10,917 nucleotides of DNA, taken from contig LUYY01000008.1 in NCBI GenBank assembly GCA_001603415.1, forward strand, positions 1-10,917, written 5' to 3'. This DNA comes from Bacteroidales bacterium Bact_07 (GTDB lineage: Bacteria > Bacteroidota > Bacteroidia > Bacteroidales > Tenuifilaceae). Positions 6,521-10,917 of the stretch are shown here, piece by piece (the stretch's first letter is position 1; every line of letters begins with the position of its first letter). The translations under genes and the position numbers were made by a program. Under the pieces are notes generated by a model. The model was not told the origin of the DNA, made no database searches, and saw nothing but the letters and a program-made list of their open reading frames with translations.

Positions 6521-6579
6521 TATGCCAATTAAAAAGGAATATTAAATTTTGTTAGACCTTCCAAAATGTATATTTTGTT

Positions 6580-6611
6580 TTTGTTTAGACTATTAACTAT
6601 TCCTAACTTTA
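6580..6611 (+). promoter_or_regulatory. Candidate promoter of the patatin gene
   Basis: TTTG at 6580-6583, then exactly 20 bases, then TAACTTTA at 6604-6611, which matches the -7 consensus TAnnTTTG at all but the last base. Transcription would start at about 6617, leaving some 15 bases before the ATG at 6633. This is the best-spaced promoter in the window. Confidence 0.55.
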
Positions 6612-6632
6612 GCTGTAAAATTGATTAAAGCC

Positions 6633-8936
6633 ATGTACCGTTCAAAATATATCGTTGCTTTTATTTTGTTTCTATTAGCGCCAGGGCTTAATGCCCAAAA
6701 GGTGAGCCTGGTTTTAAGCGGAGGTGGCGCAAAGGGTTTGGCTCACATTGGAGTTATTAAAGCACTTGAAGAAAACGGAATACCTATCGATAATGTATCG
6801 GGAACCTCAATGGGCGCCATTATTGGTGGGCTTTACGCCATGGGCTATTCGCCCGATGAGATGGTTGAAAAGTTTAAAACCCGCGATTTTTATAATTGGA
6901 GTAAAGGGATAATTGACGAATCGCTTAAGTATAACATCAACGATTTCTCTTTAAGTGATGCTGAAAATCTGAGCGTAGGACTCGTGCTAACATCCAAGGG
7001 GATTAAACCAAAGGTGGCCTCGAGTTTTATACCTACAGTTGGGATGGATATTGCTTTTGATGAACTCTTTTCGCAGGGAACAGCTGTATCGGGTGGCGAT
7101 TTTGATAAACTCTTTGTGCCATTCAGGTGTAATGCATCGGATGTGGTTGGGAAAAAGATTGTTTACTTCCGAAAGGGCAATCTTGGGAAAAGCATCCGAA
7201 CATCAATGACCTTTCCCCTATACTTTAAGCCAATATATGTTGACACCCTTCTACTTTTCGATGGTGGAATTTACAATAACTTCATGTGGCCTGAAGCGTT
7301 ACAGGAGTTCTCGCCCGATTTTATCATTGGTAGTAAGGTGGCTAATAATTCCCAAAGGCCATCGGACGACGACCCCTTTGAGCAGCTCGAGGCAATGATT
7401 GTGGGTATGACCAATTACAATATTCCCGACTCGCTAGGAATAGTAATTGATACCCGGTTAAGTAATGTTAACCTTTTAGATTTTGATAGGGTTGACGAAA
7501 TTGTTGGAATGGGGTACCAATCAACCTTAAACCTGTTGGATAGCATTAAACTGCGCATTGACCGAAGGGTTCCTCTCGACAGCCTTACTAAAGCCCGCCA
7601 ACAGTTTCGTGAGAAACTGCCGCCCTTGTACATCTCACAAATCAATGTTTTGGGTTTAAACCCAAAACAGCAAAAGTATATCGATAAGGTGTTGATGAGC
7701 AAGTTCAGCATAGTTACTTTCGACCGGTTCAAGGTAAACTACTACCGCTTGATGTCCGATAAGGTGTTTGCTCGTCTTCAGCCCGAATTTGTTTATGACC
7801 GAAATAGTGGACTATTTGATGTTAACATGCAAGCCACACTCAATAAGTACCCTAGTCTTGGTTTGGGTTTGAGCCTTTCGTCCGATATAGGCAACGAAGG
7901 CTTTTTCTCTGTTACCCACAACTGGCTTACCCGCACATCGAATACCCTTTACGGAAATATCTACTTCGGAAAATTTCATAGCAGCGCAAGGCTTACAGCC
8001 ATGAAAACATTCCCGTCGCGAATACCTGTATCGCTTGTATCAACTCTTATTGCTAATCGCTATGATTACCATAGCGGTAATCCGGTGCCTTTTTTTGAAG
8101 ACGTAAAACCTGCCTACGCCATACAGAACGAAACCTTTGCCACGTTGGCCTTGCGTTTTAGCCATACCAGTGCCTTCAATACCTCGGTATTTGCATCGAG
8201 TGGTGAAAAGTTAGATGAGTACTACCAAACCGAAAACTACTACTCTTTTGATGTCCCCGATAAAACTCGTTTCCGTTTCATTAAGGGTGGCATTAAGTTG
8301 GAAAAGAACACCCTTAACTTTAAACAGTATGCAAATAGGGGGCGGCATCAAGTGCTATCGATATCGACATACTATGGACATGAGATACATAAGCCAGGTA
8401 CAACTGCTTCGCAACTTTCCGAATACGATGATTACCAGTCGTTTGTAACAGCCTACTTGCATAATGAGAGTTACCATAGGCTCATTGGCCACAGCTTTTG
8501 GCTTGGCTTATATTTAGACGGGTACTGGTCGTCGCAACGTAACTTTAATAATTACTGGGCTACAATACTCTCGTTAAACCAGTACTCACCCACGCCCCAT
8601 TCCCGGGTATTATTCTTAAAGGAATTGCGATCGAGCCAGTATGTTGCTTTGGGTTTAGCCCCTGTTGTTGATTTTGGCAGCAATGTAAGTTTCCGTGTTG
8701 ATGCTTTTGTTTACCAACCATATAGAGCAATTCTATCCGATAGTAATGGCTTAGCCTATTACGGCAAGACTTTTGCAAGCAGGGAGTATTTGATGTCGGC
8801 ATCGCTAGTTTATAGTTCACCGGTAGGCCCTGTATCAATATCAGTATCTCATTACCCCAAAAATATGGGCAAGCAATTTTTTATAAACCTAACGTTTGGA
8901 TACTCGCTATTTAACCCAAGGGTATTCGATAACTAG
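6633..8936 (+). CDS. Patatin-like phospholipase with POTRA and outer-membrane beta-barrel
   Basis: The protein is predicted to be a lipid acyl hydrolase joined to its own outer-membrane barrel, like the type Vd (PlpD/FplA-like) proteins. Of 767 residues, 1-21 are a signal peptide (MYRSKYIVAFILFLLAPGLNA, cut before QKVSLVLSG). The patatin domain (about 24-320) has the oxyanion loop GGGAKG at 30-35, the nucleophile motif GTSMG at 57-61 (Ser59) and the catalytic Asp in DGG at 210-212, so the Ser-Asp dyad is complete. A POTRA-like segment (about 331-400, starting PLYISQINVLGL) leads to an aromatic-rich BamA-type barrel (about 400-767). ATG 6633 is preferred over an in-frame TTG at 6621, because the TTG falls almost at the predicted transcription start and adds nothing to the signal peptide. 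The barrel could anchor the enzyme or help export it; substrate is unknown. Its stop codon overlaps that of the convergent kinase gene. Confidence 0.93.
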   Translation: MYRSKYIVAFILFLLAPGLNAQKVSLVLSGGGAKGLAHIGVIKALEENGIPIDNVSGTSMGAIIGGLYAMGYSPDEMVEKFKTRDFYNWSKGIIDESLKYNINDFSLSDAENLSVGLVLTSKGIKPKVASSFIPTVGMDIAFDELFSQGTAVSGGDFDKLFVPFRCNASDVVGKKIVYFRKGNLGKSIRTSMTFPLYFKPIYVDTLLLFDGGIYNNFMWPEALQEFSPDFIIGSKVANNSQRPSDDDPFEQLEAMIVGMTNYNIPDSLGIVIDTRLSNVNLLDFDRVDEIVGMGYQSTLNLLDSIKLRIDRRVPLDSLTKARQQFREKLPPLYISQINVLGLNPKQQKYIDKVLMSKFSIVTFDRFKVNYYRLMSDKVFARLQPEFVYDRNSGLFDVNMQATLNKYPSLGLGLSLSSDIGNEGFFSVTHNWLTRTSNTLYGNIYFGKFHSSARLTAMKTFPSRIPVSLVSTLIANRYDYHSGNPVPFFEDVKPAYAIQNETFATLALRFSHTSAFNTSVFASSGEKLDEYYQTENYYSFDVPDKTRFRFIKGGIKLEKNTLNFKQYANRGRHQVLSISTYYGHEIHKPGTTASQLSEYDDYQSFVTAYLHNESYHRLIGHSFWLGLYLDGYWSSQRNFNNYWATILSLNQYSPTPHSRVLFLKELRSSQYVALGLAPVVDFGSNVSFRVDAFVYQPYRAILSDSNGLAYYGKTFASREYLMSASLVYSSPVGPVSISVSHYPKNMGKQFFINLTFGYSLFNPRVFDN

Positions 8937-10723
8937 CGATTTGATTCAAGTAGGTTGCGCATCTTTTGGATGAGTACCTCTATTTGGAAGGGTTTGCTGA
9001 TATAGTCGTCCATGCCGGCAGCAAGACAGTCTTCCCTATCGCCCATAAGTGCATTAGCTGTGATGGCAATAATTGGGGTGTGCGAGTTTGTGCTCGATTC
9101 AATTTCCCTAATTTTTTTAGCTGCAGTGTAACCGTTCATAATGGGCATTTGAACGTCCATCAGTATAATATCGTACTTGCTGGTGCCAAATTTGTCAAGC
9201 GCCTCTTTCCCGTTAACGGCAACATCGATGTTTTTCACCAATTTCTTTAGGCTTAGAAAAACTATCTTTTGGTTGATGAGGTTATCCTCAACCAGTAGGA
9301 CGTTAGCATTTTCAAGTTTGATTTCTGCAGTAGAGCCCTTGCTCACTTTTACAACTGGGGTTTCCTTTACTTCTGTCTTAATGGTGTTTTCTTCAACCGA
9401 GGGTTCAGTTATTTCATCTTTAAGGGTTGAAGGAACCTTTAAAAGCCTGATGTTGAAGTTTATTTGTGCATCTTGTGAGGTTAATTTAACGTTGAGTTTG
9501 CCCCCATTTTCGCGTATGAGTTTGGCTGCAATTTTCAGGTCGAGCATCTCAATAAAAACCTGATTGCTCAAAGCGGTAGAACCATCGGTAAGGTTGGTTG
9601 ATGACACACCATCGGCATGGTGAAGGAGTAGCGGAGAGTTTGTTTTGATTTCTGCGTATATGTCAATCCCATCGCCAGCTTCCTGCATCTTATTTAGCTT
9701 GATATCCAGAATTACTTTTTGAGTGCTTTTGTTTTTAATGATGTTTTCCACTATGTTAAGGAAGATCTGCTTGATTTTTACAGGATCGCCCAGCATATTC
9801 TTTGGCAGTCGTTCATCGTACTTGAACGAAAAGCCAACGGTACCCGATTGGGTTGCAAAAAGCCGAAGAGTATTGTTTACGGTGTTTTGTAGGTCGAAAG
9901 GGACAACAATGTCAGCATCTTTGGGGGCCTCGCTAATGGTAAGATCCATCATGCTGTTCAGTGTACTCAGGAGATTATTGGAGGACGCCTGAATGGTGTC
10001 GATCAAATCCTTAAGCTTTTCATCCTGAACTTGATTTGATAGGATATTCGAAATGACAACAATATTGTTTAGTGGAGTTCGTATGTCGTGCGATAGCTTG
10101 GCTAAATTCTCACTGCGTTTTTTGATTTCGTTTTTATGCTCAATATTCTTTAATTCTAACTCTTGCAGCTGCTTATTTTTAAAGAATGCCAGCAATGCTA
10201 TGGATGTTAGGTAAAGAATAAAACCTAAACTAATAAAATATCGATTTACATAAAAAACATTGTCGGCAGGTAAACCAAATACAGGCAAGGTAAAAAGAAT
10301 AACGGTAAGCAATAGTGCAAACACCACTAGGGTTACTGATGCTTTGTTGAATGTTGTTGAGCTGTAAAACATTTGAGGAAGCAACATCATTGCGCCCAGC
10401 AGTAAAAGGTTGGTTGAGCCAAGTGGTATGTTTACTAAAACAGATAAGCCAAAAATATATGCTATGCCAAGGCCCAAGTAACTAAAACGGTTTGAACGGA
10501 GAAGCATTAGAAGCAAAACAGAAGATAGAAAAAATGTGGTAAAGTTTATGGTTGCAACAGTAATAGATGCTTTAAAAGCTGAGGCAATGCCAAGTGTAAG
10601 AAAAATGATGATGGTTGGAATAGCAACTAAGTTCAGCTGAGTAATCTTATCAGCAAAATCTTTTGGACTATTTGAATTGACTCCTAACGATAAAATCCCT
10701 ATTAGCTTATTGGCAAGTTTCAT
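8933..10723 (-). CDS. Membrane hybrid histidine kinase with degenerate ATP-binding domain
   Basis: A 596-residue inner-membrane two-component protein. Six hydrophobic segments (about 31-50, 52-75, 81-98, 103-118, 128-149 and 162-181) form the sensor part, with no obvious periplasmic domain. A helical linker (183-208) leads to the dimerisation/phospho-accepting domain with SHDIRTPLNN at 211-220: His212 is present, and HDIRT also keeps the DxxT phosphatase pattern. An ATPase-like domain follows (about 275-430). Its N box retains Asn327 (NIVENIIKN), but the DxGxG (G1) and GTGLGL (G2) boxes are absent: EIKTNSPL and EMLDLKIAAKL stand in their places. The C-terminal receiver domain (about 472-593) is complete, with Glu479/Asp480, phospho-acceptor Asp523 in LMDVQMP, Thr555 and Lys577. 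Kinase activity is therefore doubtful; a phosphatase or scaffold role is inferred. No partner regulator is next to it. Confidence 0.93.
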   Translation of the reverse strand: MKLANKLIGILSLGVNSNSPKDFADKITQLNLVAIPTIIIFLTLGIASAFKASITVATINFTTFFLSSVLLLMLLRSNRFSYLGLGIAYIFGLSVLVNIPLGSTNLLLLGAMMLLPQMFYSSTTFNKASVTLVVFALLLTVILFTLPVFGLPADNVFYVNRYFISLGFILYLTSIALLAFFKNKQLQELELKNIEHKNEIKKRSENLAKLSHDIRTPLNNIVVISNILSNQVQDEKLKDLIDTIQASSNNLLSTLNSMMDLTISEAPKDADIVVPFDLQNTVNNTLRLFATQSGTVGFSFKYDERLPKNMLGDPVKIKQIFLNIVENIIKNKSTQKVILDIKLNKMQEAGDGIDIYAEIKTNSPLLLHHADGVSSTNLTDGSTALSNQVFIEMLDLKIAAKLIRENGGKLNVKLTSQDAQINFNIRLLKVPSTLKDEITEPSVEENTIKTEVKETPVVKVSKGSTAEIKLENANVLLVEDNLINQKIVFLSLKKLVKNIDVAVNGKEALDKFGTSKYDIILMDVQMPIMNGYTAAKKIREIESSTNSHTPIIAITANALMGDREDCLAAGMDDYISKPFQIEVLIQKMRNLLESNR

Positions 10724-10753
10724 CTGAATCGATTTTCACTTTAAACAACAACC

Positions 10754-10761
10754 CAAATATA
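10754..10761 (-). promoter_or_regulatory. Candidate -7 box for the hybrid kinase gene
   Basis: Minus-strand TATATTTG, a full match to TAnnTTTG, 31 bases before the start codon at 10723. No TTTG is found at the usual -33 spacing. The rest of the region to the window end is AT-rich and holds no supported gene. Confidence 0.42.
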
Positions 10762-10917
10762 ACAATAATTTAAAATCTATTCCATTTTATGGGTATAAAT
10801 CTAAAAACATGAATTAAAGTCGGTTATTAAAAAATCAGAATCTCACATGTAAGAGTTTAAGTGTGTTATCTGAATAGTGAATCAACTTGAAAATGCACTT
10901 GATAAACTAAGTCGAAA

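Larger units (their letters stand above)
6276..6632. other. 357-base divergent intergenic region between glmM and the patatin gene
   Basis: It contains the glmM promoter at its left end, the patatin-gene promoter at its right end, an imperfect 21-bp-spaced direct repeat (6347-6386) and a 10-bp-period tandem repeat (6475-6520), each listed separately. I see no tRNA or convincing gene. A 31-codon plus-strand frame at 6460-6555 exists but runs through the tandem repeat and looks accidental. Confidence 0.6.

Noticed and set aside
6460..6555. 31-codon plus-strand frame in the patatin upstream region
   Set aside because: It runs through the 10-bp tandem repeat, whose period is not a multiple of three, and has no supporting features.
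6621..6632. TTG start adding four residues to the patatin protein
   Set aside because: It lies at about the predicted transcription start, and the ATG at 6633 already gives a complete signal peptide.
10847..10858. Near-palindrome around ACATGT
   Set aside because: It is only 10 of 12 symmetric, isolated, and far from the nearest promoter box; chance is likely.
10866..10916. Possible minus-strand gene tail entering from the right edge, ending TAA at 10866-10868
   Set aside because: Only 16 codons are visible, no clear terminator follows, and the composition is no different from the intergenic sequence.
1..10917. Search for a defence system, mobile element, CRISPR array, tRNA or rRNA
   Set aside because: No transposase, integrase, nuclease cassette, terminal repeats, spaced direct-repeat array or cloverleaf was found. 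The genes are core housekeeping and envelope functions.

Overview
The window looks like ordinary chromosomal core sequence from a member of the Bacteroidota, probably the Bacteroidales/Marinilabiliales side of the phylum, although the exact order is a guess. The basis is moderate GC, start codons without good Shine-Dalgarno sequences, several upstream boxes matching the Bacteroidota -7 element TAnnTTTG, a Bacteroidota-type HU, and a tiny 31-residue basic protein of the AURKAIP1/COX24 (mS38/bS22-like) type next to HU and RNase G. I see no insertion sequence, phage gene, CRISPR array, tRNA or rRNA, and no sign of recent transfer.

Layout. Positions 1-121 hold the probable 3' tail of a plus-strand gene and a two-way terminator shared with a small secreted, probably outer-membrane beta-barrel protein (156-713, minus). 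A gene-free stretch follows (714-1070). Next is a minus-strand cluster that reads from right to left: HU (2841-3128), the tiny ribosomal-type protein (2716-2811) and RNase G (1071-2621), ended by a clear terminator. Divergent from HU, mutY (3265-4341) and ssb (4404-4841) run on the plus strand and meet glmM (4896-6275, minus) at a long two-way terminator. A 357-base gap (6276-6632) carries the glmM and patatin promoters plus two unexplained small repeats. A patatin-POTRA-barrel protein (6633-8936, plus) then meets a membrane hybrid histidine kinase (8933-10723, minus) tail to tail, the two stop codons sharing one CTAG. The last 194 bases hold the kinase promoter and no supported gene.

How the genes relate. 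HU, SSB, MutY, RNase G and the ribosomal-type protein are nucleic-acid housekeeping: chromosome packing, ssDNA protection, repair of A:8-oxoG mispairs, RNA processing and ribosome structure. GlmM feeds UDP-GlcNAc synthesis for the cell wall. The patatin protein and the small barrel belong to the outer membrane. No new multi-gene system is evident. The most unusual object is the hybrid kinase: its phospho-accepting His and receiver Asp are intact, but the ATP-binding domain has lost both glycine boxes, so it may be a pseudokinase or a phosphatase. Secondary points are a 10-bp-period tandem repeat and a 21-bp-spaced direct repeat upstream of the patatin gene, and a perfect hairpin in the RNase G leader.
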